This document shows positions 8,844 through 18,097 of a stretch of 64,000 bases of DNA, one piece after another; position 1 is the stretch's first letter, and each line of letters opens with the position of its first letter. This DNA is from Deltaproteobacteria bacterium (GTDB lineage: Bacteria > Desulfobacterota > Desulfobacteria > Desulfobacterales > Desulfatibacillaceae). The stretch is taken from assembly GCA_016235345.1 (NCBI GenBank), contig JACRLG010000020.1, positions 62,001-126,000 of the forward strand, read 5' to 3'. Both the position numbers and the translations under genes were made by a program. The notes beneath the pieces were generated by a model. That model saw nothing but the letters and a program-made list of their open reading frames with translations, had not been told where the DNA came from and did not search any database.

Positions 8844-8964
8844 CAGGCTGTCGAAAAACGCGATCCGCTGTGTTGTGCGTCAAAGCCAATTCCGTCACGT
8901 ACTTTTAGTACGCTTGACTCATTGGCTTTTCGCACGCCTTGCGGCTCATCGTTTTTCATCAGCC
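8844..8964 (-). repeat. Dispersed inverted-repeat element R2
   Basis: This copy is in reverse orientation. Read on the minus strand it begins GGCTGATGAAAAACGATGAG, contains the GTACTAAAAGTACGTG inner hairpin and ends GCGTTTTTCGACAGCCTG. Its family 'right end' therefore directly follows the TAA stop at 8841-8843. A direct repeat AACAGGCTGT recurs at 8842-8851 and 8983-8992, bracketing the element like a duplicated terminus. Confidence 0.8.
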
Positions 8965-9007
8965 TTTATAATTCGAGTTTTCAACAGGCTGTTAAAGGAA
9001 AAATTGC

Positions 9008-9271
9008 ATGGCGGAAAAAACCAGTTTCACCTTCGAATCCTTTCAGGACGCCCAGAGCATAAGGACTTTCCTGGAAAACCTGACTGAAGGCATTGCTTCG
9101 GGCAGGATTTCCTTAGCCTCCGGGGAGGAGAAAATCGATCTCGCCCCCGGCGGTCTCCTGTACTTTCAGGTAAAGGCCAAAAAGAAAAAGGACGAAAGCA
9201 GGATATCCATCAAAATAGGATGGAAGGATTCCGCCCCCGCCGGAATCGGGGCCATAACGATATCATCCTGA
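9008..9271 (+). CDS. amphi-Trp domain protein
   Basis: An 87-residue protein made almost entirely of one amphi-Trp domain. It has a leading amphipathic segment (TFLENLTEGIASGRI), a strand-rich middle (LAPGGLLYFQVKAKKKKDES) and the conserved tryptophan in the C-terminal strand IKIGWKD. No enzymatic activity is known for this domain. As I recall, NCBI family models place it next to ATP-grasp and kinase genes in the so-called GAK neighbourhood of deltaproteobacteria; this was not checked. The ATG at 9008 is preceded by AAAGGA at a good distance. The PhoU-kinase fusion begins 40 bases downstream, so the two are probably cotranscribed. Confidence 0.8.
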   Translation: MAEKTSFTFESFQDAQSIRTFLENLTEGIASGRISLASGEEKIDLAPGGLLYFQVKAKKKKDESRISIKIGWKDSAPAGIGAITISS

Positions 9272-9311
9272 AATCCGAATGCTTTACCCAAAAGCTGCGC
9301 AGAAGGTCATA

Positions 9312-10964
9312 ATGGTCACCTTCGAAGGCATAGAAGAAAATTTCCGCTTTATAGTGATCGAGGTTCAGAACCAGGTGGAGGCCGCGTTCCGCTACCTGAC
9401 GAGCCCCGATGAAGACGACTCCCTGCGTCGGCGCATCATCGAAAAAGACGACTACATAGACAATTTAAAAACCATCATAGAAAACAAGTGCTTCACCCTC
9501 ATCCACCGGGAACGCGGCCTTGCCCGCCGTGAAGTGGACCGCATCAGGAGCATTCACATAATCTGCGTCAACCTGGAGCGCATAGCCGATTTCTGCGTCA
9601 ACATGGTGCGCCAGGTCGAACACTTAAGGGAAAGGGACTTTCTCGGCTGCTTCTCCTACTCGGAATTCTTCACCCAGGCCATAGACAGCCTTTCCAGGCT
9701 GCTTCCGGCCTTCCAGCGCGGAAACCTGGCAGGGGCTCTCTCAATCTGCAAGTCGGAGGCGATCCTAGACCGGCTCTACAAGGAAAACTTCGACAGGGTC
9801 ATGGCGAAGCTGCGCCGGGGAGACTGCGTCGAAGACCTCATAACCATCCTCTTCATCTATCGCTACCTGGAAAGGGTTGGCGATTCCCTCTTAAACATCG
9901 GGGAAGCCATCCTTTTCGTGATCCTGGGGGAAAAAATAAAGATCGAGCGGTGGGACGCCCTAAGGCAGACCCTGGAAGACGCAGGCCTTGCCGAAACCCT
10001 GTCCCAGGGGGACTTCGAGGCCGTGTGGGGCACGCGATCCGGCTGCAACATAGGCGTGGTGGGCAGCAGAACCTTAAGAGGCGGGGACGGCGAAAACACC
10101 CCCAAAATCTACAAGGAGGGCATGGTCCAGAAAATAGAGGCTGAAAGGGACAGCCTTTTACGCTGGAACGGCTTTCTTCCAGGCCTGGCCGCAACCGTCT
10201 ATAATTTCAGGAGATCCGAGGACAAGGCCGCCCTTTTGGTGGAATTTCTGCCGGGCAGGACCCTGGACGAGGTGATACTGACGGCTGACGACAGAACCCT
10301 CTCCACGGCCCTCACCAGGCTTCAGCAGATACTTAGGATAGTCTGGGAAAACTCCAAGAAAAAAGAGGACGTGGCCACTGATTTCGTGGAACAGATAAAG
10401 AGCAGGCTGAACGCGGTAACAAGCATCCATCCACATTTTTCCAGGCCGTCCTTCTCGGTGGGAAGCGCCGCAGCCCCCTCGACCGGCGAGCTTCTGGAAA
10501 GGCTTAAGCGCGTTGAGACGGAGCTTTCGGCGCCCTTTTCCGTTTTCATCCACGGCGACTGCAACATAAACAACCTCCTGTACAACGAGGAAACCGAGGC
10601 CGTACATTTCATTGACCTCTACCGGTCAAGGCAGTACGATTACGTCCAGGACGTATCGGTCTTTCTCGTGTCCAACTTTCGCATCCCCCTTTTCGACACG
10701 GTTCTGCGCAAAAGGCTGGACCGGATAATAACCGGCTTTTACGGTTTCGCCACCACCTTCGCCCAAAGAAACGCGGACCCCACCTTCGAGGCGCGGCTGG
10801 CCTTGGGCCTTGCCCGGTCCTTTTACACTTCCACGCGGTTCGAGCAGAACGCGGCCTTTGCCCGCAACATGTTTTTGAGATCGCACTTTCTCCTGGAAAG
10901 GCTTCTGGCTCATTCTGGCCCCTGGGAGGACTTTTCACTGCCGGAAACCATTCTCCATTACTGA
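9312..10964 (+). CDS. PhoU-domain / aminoglycoside-phosphotransferase-fold kinase fusion
   Basis: A 550-residue two-part protein. The N-terminal 220 residues resemble PhoU: two helical repeats each carry the ExxxD metal-binding pattern (NLERIADFCVNMV near 85 and YLERVGDSLLNIGEAI near 180). The C-terminal half is an APH-type kinase with the Brenner motif IHGDCNINNLL (His414-Asp416) and a metal-binding FIDLYRSRQYDY about 20 residues later. ATP and a small molecule or protein side chain are the likely substrates, but the acceptor is unknown. The start at 9312 is chosen because AGAAGG precedes it by five bases; an upstream ATG at 9279 has no ribosome binding site. The gene lies in the GAK-type cluster between the amphi-Trp and ATP-grasp genes. 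Confidence 0.8.
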   Translation: MVTFEGIEENFRFIVIEVQNQVEAAFRYLTSPDEDDSLRRRIIEKDDYIDNLKTIIENKCFTLIHRERGLARREVDRIRSIHIICVNLERIADFCVNMVRQVEHLRERDFLGCFSYSEFFTQAIDSLSRLLPAFQRGNLAGALSICKSEAILDRLYKENFDRVMAKLRRGDCVEDLITILFIYRYLERVGDSLLNIGEAILFVILGEKIKIERWDALRQTLEDAGLAETLSQGDFEAVWGTRSGCNIGVVGSRTLRGGDGENTPKIYKEGMVQKIEAERDSLLRWNGFLPGLAATVYNFRRSEDKAALLVEFLPGRTLDEVILTADDRTLSTALTRLQQILRIVWENSKKKEDVATDFVEQIKSRLNAVTSIHPHFSRPSFSVGSAAAPSTGELLERLKRVETELSAPFSVFIHGDCNINNLLYNEETEAVHFIDLYRSRQYDYVQDVSVFLVSNFRIPLFDTVLRKRLDRIITGFYGFATTFAQRNADPTFEARLALGLARSFYTSTRFEQNAAFARNMFLRSHFLLERLLAHSGPWEDFSLPETILHY

Positions 10965-11130
10965 CACAACCGGCCAGTCATGCCTGTAAATACGCCAGGG
11001 CCGGGGTAAATCCGAGTTTATCGGTACAAAACTTGCATTATAAATGGCGTGGCGATTCAGGAAGGACTCCCGACCCAGGCGGCGTTGGAGGAGTTTTTCG
11101 CCAAAGCCTCAGCCACACCGGGAAAAATCC

Positions 11131-12027
11131 ATGAAAAAAGGGTTGCGCATAGGGGTTGTGGGAACGCCCGGAGGCTGGTCCTCCGAGCTTCTGGCCGATA
11201 CCGTGGAAAGGCGCACCGGCTTTCGGCTTCTGATCGAAATGAAAAAGGCCAGGCTGGAGCTTCCATCCGGCAGGGTGCTTTTCGGTGACCACGATCTTTC
11301 CACATTGGATGGACTCATTGTAAAAAAAATTGGCGCAAGGTACTCGCCCAACCTTCTGGACCGCCTGGAAATTCTCCGTCTCCTGGAGGGAAGGGGCCTG
11401 CCGATTTTTTCCGCGCCCTCAAAAATCATGAGGGTGCTTGACCGCCTAAGCTGCACGGTTACCCTGAGCCTGGCGGGGATACCCATGCCGCCCACCACCA
11501 TTACGGAAGACCCCGTCATGGCTGCGGAAACCCTGAAGCAATACGGGGAAGCGGTTTTAAAGCCCCTTTACACATCAAAGGCCAGGGGGATGGTGCTTTA
11601 TCCCCAAAACGGGCTTTCGGCCCGCGAAACCATAGAAAATTACAGGCGGGACAACACGGTAATCTACATCCAGAAAAAAATTGATCTGGCGGGAAAGGAC
11701 CTTGGCGTGGTATTTTTAGGTGGCGAGTACCTCACCACTTATTCCCGTGTAAAATTATCCGACGCGTCCTGGAACACCACCACGGAATCGGGCGGGCGCT
11801 ATGCGTCCTTCACGCCCGAATCCGAAATAATAGCCCTGGCGAAAAAGGCCCAGGAGCCCTTCGGCCTTTCCTTCACCTGCGTTGACGTGGCCCTTGGGCC
11901 CACCGGCCCATGCGTGTTCGAAGTTTCGGCCTTCGGAGGCTTCAGGGGAATGGCCGAAACCAGCGGCATGAACGCCGCAGAAATATTGACCGACCACTGT
12001 ATAAGCATGATCACCCGAAATCACTGA
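11131..12027 (+). CDS. RimK-like ATP-grasp ligase (GAK-type)
   Basis: A 298-residue ATP-grasp protein of the RimK/glutathione-synthetase type. IGVVGTPGGWSS at the N-terminus begins the Rossmann-like pre-ATP-grasp domain. MRVLDRLSCTVTLSLAGIP (about 96) starts the grasp fold, AVLKPLYTSKARGM (about 145) supplies the ATP lysine loop, and CVDVALGPTGPCVFEVSAFGG (about 250) is the metal-binding end. The usual EVNSSPG is replaced by EVSAFGGFRG, so the terminal Asn metal ligand is changed. ATP-grasp enzymes join a carboxylate to an amine or thiol through an acyl phosphate; the substrates here are unknown. The ATG at 11131 is preceded by GGGAAAAATCC. The gap after the PhoU-kinase gene is 166 bases. Confidence 0.82.
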   Translation: MKKGLRIGVVGTPGGWSSELLADTVERRTGFRLLIEMKKARLELPSGRVLFGDHDLSTLDGLIVKKIGARYSPNLLDRLEILRLLEGRGLPIFSAPSKIMRVLDRLSCTVTLSLAGIPMPPTTITEDPVMAAETLKQYGEAVLKPLYTSKARGMVLYPQNGLSARETIENYRRDNTVIYIQKKIDLAGKDLGVVFLGGEYLTTYSRVKLSDASWNTTTESGGRYASFTPESEIIALAKKAQEPFGLSFTCVDVALGPTGPCVFEVSAFGGFRGMAETSGMNAAEILTDHCISMITRNH

Positions 12028-12378
12028 TCCGGGCCGCGCCCTGCTCTCCCCCAAAAGCATCCGCCCCGTCCGGAACAGGCCAACAGAGGGTGCATTTGCG
12101 GCTGACCCTGACTGATACTCACTATATTACCGGGAGCGCAATTTATTTCCATTTTTAGTTTTCCCGAAAATGACGGGGAAGGAAGACTGTGGCATTTCTT
12201 CCTTTTGCCGGATTCCTTAAAAAATGGAAAAGAACCATGCTCCGCTTAATATGCCCCGCTTTGCCAGGCAGCCATTCAACATGCTCCAAAAGGGGCGCTT
12301 CATAACCACGCCATCCGGGGATCACGAAAACCTTTCAGCACTTTTTGCGGGCTTATAAAAAAATCGAAGAGGCATCCC
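12028..12378. other. Intergenic region after the ATP-grasp gene
   Basis: No gene is seen in these 351 bases. They hold the possible terminator at 12179-12206 and presumably the promoter of the hybrid kinase that starts at 12379, which I could not locate confidently. Confidence 0.5.
12179..12206 (+). terminator. Possible rho-independent terminator after the GAK-type cluster
   Basis: An 8-base inverted repeat, AAGGAAGA / TCTTCCTT, with a 10-base loop is followed by only two further Ts. The stem is AT-rich and the U-tract short, so this is a weak candidate. Confidence 0.35.
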
Positions 12379-15300
12379 ATGATAGCGGAAAACATGGATT
12401 ACATCTTCTTCGTTTACGGCCTCGCGTTTCTTATGCTGGCCTTTCTTCTGCAAGAAAGGCCAGCCGGAATCGAAGCGCCCTTTCCGTGGCTGTGGCTGTC
12501 GGGTTTCGGGCTTTCGCACGGCATCAACGAATGGCTGGACATGCTGGCCCTCTCCACGGGGGATTACCTTTGGCTTAAAATCGTAAGGCTTGCGGTGCTT
12601 GCGATTTCCTTCATCCTTCTTTGCGAGTTCGGACGCCGGGGCGCAATGTTCCAGGGCGTCAGGATGCCGGGGCCCTGGATTGTGATGCTTCTGGCTGCGG
12701 CTGGGGCTATGGGGGCTTTATTGGGCGACTCCGCCGGCGCAAACGCCGGGTTGCGGCACGCCTTGGGCCTTCCGGGCGGAGTCCTGTCCGGCTTGGTGCT
12801 GTGGAGGATGGCAAAAAGCGCCTCAGGGGCGCAGAGCAAGGCGTTTAAAGTTTCGGGGGCGGGCTTTTTGGTTTACGGCCTTGCTACGGGGCTTGTAGTG
12901 CCAGACGCGGGCTTCTTTCCGTCCTCGATTTTAAACCAGGAACTGTTTCTGGAAACCGCCGGTTTTCCCATCCAGATCATAAGGGCGGTCTGCGCCGCCA
13001 CGTGCGCCACGGCCCTCTACATCGCCCTTAACCCGCCAGGTGCCCAGGAGGAATCATCCCGCCCCTGGCGCTGGAGCATACCCGCCATTCTTCTGGTGCT
13101 CCTTTCCACCGGATTCTGGGCCGTAAACCGCCAGGGCGAACTGATTGATCGTGAATCGCGCCAGTCGCTTCTGCACCAGGCGGCTGCCATCGCCAGGACC
13201 ATAAATCCAGACCGGGTAAAAGCCCTTTCGTTCACCATAAAAGACAAAAAAAGAAGCGAGTTCCAACGTCTGCGGGCCTACATGGTGGCCTACCGCCAGG
13301 CAATAGACTGCCTGGGCATCTATACCATCGCCTTACGGGACGACAAGCTGATTTTCGGGCCGGAATCCTACGATGAAAAGGACCCGATGGCCTCTCCGCC
13401 CGGCACGGTTTACGTACAGCCGCCAGCCAGAACATGGGGTATTTTCAGATCCGGCCAGGCCTTCGTCCATGGCCCCTACACGGACGAGTACGGGACTTTC
13501 GTCTCGGCCCTGGCCCCGGTCAAGGACCCCCGCGACGGCAAGGTTCTCATGGTGGTCGGCCTCGATATAGACGCCTCCGCATGGAAGGCATCGGTGATGC
13601 GGCACCGGCTCATGGCGATTCTGGCGGTGATGTGCCTTGCGACGATATTACTTGCGGGCGCATGGCTTTTTCAGATGCGGGCCCTGATCCCGCCCGAAAA
13701 GCAGGGGTGGCTGAGACATTTCGAGGTCTACTTGCTGGCCGCCTTCGGCTTGGCGCTGACCGCCACAATGACGTTAGTGATGCATTCCCAGGAAATCCGG
13801 TCGCACAGGGATATTTTCGCACAACTCGCCGAGAGCGACGCCATACGAGTGACGAGCATGTTCCAGAACTTCCGGGACCGTGACCTGAAATCCCTGGCGG
13901 GTTTTTTCGAGAGAAGCGATTTTGTGTCCAGGGGCGATTTTCACGGGTTTTCCAGCCACATATATCAAAAATACTACGTGGCGGGGATAGGCTGGGCTCC
14001 CCGTGTGCCTGTAATCCAAAGAGCCGCTTTCGAGACCGGAATCAGAGATGCCGACATCTACGATTTCACGATCTTCCAGAAAGACCCATCCGGCAGGACA
14101 AACCCCTCGGCCATGCGGGGCGACTCCTACCCCCTGCTCTACGTGGAGCCCTTCGACGAGGCCAGGAGCGCAATAGGCTTTGACCTCACCACGGAACCCG
14201 CAAGGTGGCGGGCTGTTTCAACCACGATCAACACCGGCATGGCCACGGCCACCGACGTAATCCGTCGGATAAGCAACAACGAACCCGCCATCAATATCTA
14301 TGCGCCTGTTTACAGGGGCGAGGCCCATCATTCCGGACGCAGCAGCCCCGACAACACCCTTGGGGCGGTGTTCCTGACCCTTCGCATCAACGAGATGCTG
14401 AAGGATACGCTTGCAAGCCACGACCCGGAAAGTTCGGTGACCGTCGCTGATCTGATCCAGGTCAACTACGGAGACGACCCACAGCTTCTGGCGTCAACAA
14501 GCCCGATCAATGGCCGCCACAACGGCTCCGTCGCCCGTCCCGTCACCTGCGCCGCCATGAAGGCCCACGAAATCTGCATACTCCACCCGATATTCATGTT
14601 CGGGAAAACCTATGTCCTCGCCATTCAGCCGGGCCCGGCCTTCTCAGCCACCTATCCCAGGCGGGCCAAGTGGTCCACCGCCGTAACCGGAGTCCTGATC
14701 ACGGCGCTTCTGTCAATCCTGGCGTCCTTTCTCACCATCAGGAGGGCCGACCTGGAAACCAAGGTGGCCGCCCGCACAGCCCAGCTTGCAGCCAGCGAGG
14801 CCCGCCTGGGCGCCACCCTGCGCTCCATCGGAGACGGAGTCATAAGCACCGATTCCAAAGGCAATGTAAGCAACTTGAACGCCGCAGCCGAAGCCCTCAC
14901 CGGCTGGACCACCCTGGAGGCCAGCGGGAAGCCCATCACCGAGGTCTTTGTCATAGTATCCTCCCAAACCCGCGCGCCGGTGGAAAATCCAGTGTTCCGC
15001 GCCCTGGAGGAAGGCCGGGTAATAGGCCTGGCCAATCACACGGCTCTCATCGCCCGCGATGGCGCCGAAAAGCAGATAGCGGACAGCTGCGCCCCCATCA
15101 GGGATATGGAAGGCGGAATAATGGGCGCGGTCCTGGTTTTCAGGGACGTTACCGCCGAATACGCGGCCAGGGAGGAAATCAGGGCCGCCAACGAAAGGTT
15201 CCATCAGCTGGCCGTCCAGGGTCGAATAGTTGCATGGGAAGTTGACAGCAATGGGCTTTTTACCTACGTCAACCCGGTCGTCGAGACCGTCCTGGGTTAC

Positions 15301-15621
15301 AAACAAGAGGAAATCACCGGAAAGCTGCACTTTTACGACCTGCATCCCGAAGCCGGGCGCGAGTCCTTTATCGAATCGTCGTTCAAAATATTCGATCGCC
15401 AGGCTCCCTTCCGGGACCTGGAAAGCCGTGAGGTCACGAAGAGCGGCCAGGAAATCTGGATATCCACAAGCGGCTTTCCCCTGTTCGACCATTACGGGGT
15501 CTTTATCGGCTTCCGGGGCGCCAACATAGAAATCAGGCCGAAGCCGAGATACTGCGGAGCCGGGAGCAGTTCATGCTCGCGGTTGACGGGTCCAACGACG
15601 GCATATGGGACTGGAACATAA
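12379..15621 (+). CDS. Sensor half of a giant hybrid histidine kinase, frameshifted (TM-CHASE-PAS-PAS)
   Basis: The N-terminal part of what looks like one hybrid kinase of roughly 1880 residues. Residues 1-230 form about seven membrane helices. A periplasmic sensor segment follows (about 250-410), then another helix, a CHASE-like domain (about 470-730, with IYDFTIFQKDPSGR), a last helix near 775, and two PAS domains (about 810-925 and 935-1050). The frame is coherent to ATAGAAATC (15526-15534) and then becomes nonsense to a stop at 15621. The expected PAS tail (TERK-like, then QAEAE) resumes in another frame at 15534, which suggests loss of about 13 bases. AAGAGGCATCCC precedes the ATG. The kinase half continues at 15573. 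Confidence 0.75.
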   Translation: MIAENMDYIFFVYGLAFLMLAFLLQERPAGIEAPFPWLWLSGFGLSHGINEWLDMLALSTGDYLWLKIVRLAVLAISFILLCEFGRRGAMFQGVRMPGPWIVMLLAAAGAMGALLGDSAGANAGLRHALGLPGGVLSGLVLWRMAKSASGAQSKAFKVSGAGFLVYGLATGLVVPDAGFFPSSILNQELFLETAGFPIQIIRAVCAATCATALYIALNPPGAQEESSRPWRWSIPAILLVLLSTGFWAVNRQGELIDRESRQSLLHQAAAIARTINPDRVKALSFTIKDKKRSEFQRLRAYMVAYRQAIDCLGIYTIALRDDKLIFGPESYDEKDPMASPPGTVYVQPPARTWGIFRSGQAFVHGPYTDEYGTFVSALAPVKDPRDGKVLMVVGLDIDASAWKASVMRHRLMAILAVMCLATILLAGAWLFQMRALIPPEKQGWLRHFEVYLLAAFGLALTATMTLVMHSQEIRSHRDIFAQLAESDAIRVTSMFQNFRDRDLKSLAGFFERSDFVSRGDFHGFSSHIYQKYYVAGIGWAPRVPVIQRAAFETGIRDADIYDFTIFQKDPSGRTNPSAMRGDSYPLLYVEPFDEARSAIGFDLTTEPARWRAVSTTINTGMATATDVIRRISNNEPAINIYAPVYRGEAHHSGRSSPDNTLGAVFLTLRINEMLKDTLASHDPESSVTVADLIQVNYGDDPQLLASTSPINGRHNGSVARPVTCAAMKAHEICILHPIFMFGKTYVLAIQPGPAFSATYPRRAKWSTAVTGVLITALLSILASFLTIRRADLETKVAARTAQLAASEARLGATLRSIGDGVISTDSKGNVSNLNAAAEALTGWTTLEASGKPITEVFVIVSSQTRAPVENPVFRALEEGRVIGLANHTALIARDGAEKQIADSCAPIRDMEGGIMGAVLVFRDVTAEYAAREEIRAANERFHQLAVQGRIVAWEVDSNGLFTYVNPVVETVLGYKQEEITGKLHFYDLHPEAGRESFIESSFKIFDRQAPFRDLESREVTKSGQEIWISTSGFPLFDHYGVFIGFRGANIEIRPKPRYCGAGSSSCSRLTGPTTAYGTGT

Positions 15622-18014
15622 GGGAAGGCAGCCTCTACCTTTCCCCCAAGTGGAAGCGAATGATAGGCTACGAGGACCACGAGCTTGACAACACCTTCGA
15701 ATCATTTGAAAAAAATCTGCACCCCGAAGACAGGCCCTACGTTATGGGTTACATTGAAAGGTATCTGCGCGGGGATTTCCAGCTGTACAGCATAGAATTC
15801 CGATTCATGAAAAAGGACGGGGATTACCTGTGGATTCTGGCCAGGGGCGCGGCTCTTCGAGATGATGAGGGCAAACCCTGCCGCATGGCCGGTTCCCTCA
15901 CCGACATCACCGAGCGCAAGCGGGCCGAGGCCCAGCTCATAGAAGCCAACCGAAGGCTTGAGGCCTCCACCGACCTGGCCCGGAGAATGGCCGAGAAGGC
16001 GGAAGCGGCCAACCAGGCAAAAAGCGAATTTCTGGCCAACATGAGCCACGAAATACGGACGCCCATGAACGGGGTGATCGGCATGACCGGCCTTCTCCTG
16101 GACACGGATCTCAACCCGGAACAGATCCAGTACGCCCAGATAGTGCGCACAAGCGGAGAGGCGCTGCTTGCGCTCATAAACGACATCCTGGACTTTTCAA
16201 AGATAGAGGCGAAAAAACTTGATCTGGAGCACCACAACTTCGACCTCCGCGAGACCCTTGAGGACATCACGGACCTCATAGCCGTGAAAGCCCAGGAAAA
16301 GGAGCTGGACATTGTCTGCCTCATAGACCCCAAGCTGCCGCTCAATCTGAAGGGCGATCCGGGTCGCCTTCGCCAGATACTGGTCAACCTGGGTGGAAAC
16401 GCCGTCAAGTTCACGGACAGAGGCGGGGTGACCATCGCGGCCCAGCTCGACCACGAAGAGGGAAACCGGGTCGGGATTCTTTTCTCGGTCACCGACACGG
16501 GCATAGGCATACCATTTGACAAGCAGGCCAATCTCTTCAATCCTTTTTTCCAGGTTGACGGGTCCACAACCAGGCGCTTCGGCGGCACGGGGCTTGGGCT
16601 CGCCATCTCCAGGCAGCTTGCGGAACTGATGGGCGGAGCGATCGGGGTGTCCAGCGAAGAGGGGCGCGGGGCCACATTCTGGTTCACCGCCATTTTCGCA
16701 AAACAGGCGGGGGTGGCGGAAAACGAATACGCTCTCGATGTCAACATAGCCGGGGCCAGAATCCTTGTGGTGGACGATCACGAGGTCAACCGGCTTCTGG
16801 TCACCACCCTCCTTGCCGGCTGGGGCTGCCGTTTCCAGGAGGCTACGGGCGCGGGGGAGGCCATCACCCTGTTAAACCAGGCCATAAGGGACAACGACCC
16901 CTTTGACGCGGCCCTCTTGGACATGCAGATGCCTGAAATGAGCGGCGCAGAACTGGGCCATAGGATCAAGATGAGCCCCCAGTTGAGGGCGACCAAGCTG
17001 ATAATGATGACCTCCATGGCCGAGCAGGGCGACGTCCGAAGGCTCACCGGCATGGGCTTTGCGGGCTACCTCACCAAGCCCCTGCGCCAGTCCCTTCTCA
17101 GGGAATGCCTGGTAATGGTCCTCGGACGCCAGGAAAGACCCCAGGAATGCATGGCTCCCGTTCAGGAAGCCGCCTCCGAAAGCCCCGCCACCGCCAGGAA
17201 ACAGGCCCGGATTCTCTTGGTGGAAGACAACGCAACCAACCAGCTTGTGGCGCTGAAGATTTTGGATAAATTCGGCTACCGGGCCGATGCTGTGGGCAAC
17301 GGCAAGGAGGCCCTGGATGCCCTTGCGGCCATGCCTTACGACCTGGTTCTGATGGACTGCCAGATGCCCGAAATGGACGGTTTTGAAGCCACGCGGGTTA
17401 TAAGAAGCTGGCGGGGCGAACCCGGAACAAAGATGGACCAGCAGGCGATTTTCAAGGATCAGGTTTCGCGCATACCCATCGTGGCCATGACCGCTCACGC
17501 CATGAAGGGCGACCGGGAAAAATGCCTGGATGCCGGAATGGACGATTACGTCAGCAAGCCCGTCAATCCGCGTGACCTTGCCCAGGTCATCAAGCGCCGC
17601 CTTGCAAAAACCCGCGCGGCGCATCCGGCTTTTCAGCCGGCCCCGGATTTCCATGAGGCGGATCAGGCCCCCCCCAAGGATTACGACAGGCCGGGTTTCC
17701 TGGCCCGCATCATGGGCAAGGAGGATCTGGTAAAAACCATTGCTGACATCTTTCTTGGCGACATGCCCGTGCAGATCGAAAGACTGGCTTCCGCGCTTTT
17801 GGCGGGCGATCTTCCGGCAGCCGAACAACAGGCCCACAAGATAAAGGGAGCTGCTGCGAACGTGGGGGGGGAGGCTTTAAGGTCCACCGCCCTTGAAATG
17901 GAGGCTGCGGCAAAGGCTGGCGACGCAGAATCCCTGAACCTTTTGATGCCTGAGTTGAAAAAGCGCTTCAACCGCCTGAAAGAGATCATGGAAAAGGAAA
18001 ACCGGGATGAGTGA
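15573..18014 (+). CDS. Kinase half of the giant hybrid histidine kinase (PAS-HisKA-HATPase-REC-REC-HPt)
   Basis: An 813-residue continuation of the split kinase. In order it has a PAS domain (DGSNDGIWDWN, about 5-115), HisKA with phospho-acceptor SHEIRTPMNGVIGM (about 158), HATPase_c with DTGIGIPFDK and GGTGLGLAI (about 305-340), a first REC domain (DALLDMQMPEMSG), a second REC domain (DLVLMDCQMPEMDG) and a C-terminal HPt domain (AHKIKGAAANVGG, about 755). The frame upstream of the ATG reads NQAEAEILRSREQF and joins naturally to the preceding PAS. GGAG six bases before this ATG could allow re-initiation, which would give a soluble kinase. Signal output would be a multi-step phosphorelay. No dedicated output regulator is obvious, but a REC protein follows at 18098. 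Confidence 0.8.
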   Translation: MLAVDGSNDGIWDWNIREGSLYLSPKWKRMIGYEDHELDNTFESFEKNLHPEDRPYVMGYIERYLRGDFQLYSIEFRFMKKDGDYLWILARGAALRDDEGKPCRMAGSLTDITERKRAEAQLIEANRRLEASTDLARRMAEKAEAANQAKSEFLANMSHEIRTPMNGVIGMTGLLLDTDLNPEQIQYAQIVRTSGEALLALINDILDFSKIEAKKLDLEHHNFDLRETLEDITDLIAVKAQEKELDIVCLIDPKLPLNLKGDPGRLRQILVNLGGNAVKFTDRGGVTIAAQLDHEEGNRVGILFSVTDTGIGIPFDKQANLFNPFFQVDGSTTRRFGGTGLGLAISRQLAELMGGAIGVSSEEGRGATFWFTAIFAKQAGVAENEYALDVNIAGARILVVDDHEVNRLLVTTLLAGWGCRFQEATGAGEAITLLNQAIRDNDPFDAALLDMQMPEMSGAELGHRIKMSPQLRATKLIMMTSMAEQGDVRRLTGMGFAGYLTKPLRQSLLRECLVMVLGRQERPQECMAPVQEAASESPATARKQARILLVEDNATNQLVALKILDKFGYRADAVGNGKEALDALAAMPYDLVLMDCQMPEMDGFEATRVIRSWRGEPGTKMDQQAIFKDQVSRIPIVAMTAHAMKGDREKCLDAGMDDYVSKPVNPRDLAQVIKRRLAKTRAAHPAFQPAPDFHEADQAPPKDYDRPGFLARIMGKEDLVKTIADIFLGDMPVQIERLASALLAGDLPAAEQQAHKIKGAAANVGGEALRSTALEMEAAAKAGDAESLNLLMPELKKRFNRLKEIMEKENRDE

Positions 18015-18041
18015 AAGCGCTCCTGTCCGTTCAATTCCTCC

Positions 18042-18071
18042 TTGCGAAAAACCTGGTAAAAGATGTATAAT
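18042..18071 (+). promoter_or_regulatory. Candidate sigma-70 promoter for the 18098 response regulator
   Basis: TTGCGA (18042-18047) and a perfect TATAAT (18066-18071) are separated by 18 bases and lie 27 bases upstream of the ATG. The transcript would start just before the AAAAGGA ribosome binding site. Confidence 0.5.
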
Positions 18072-18097
18072 GGCCTTTCCAATAAAAGGATTCCGCC

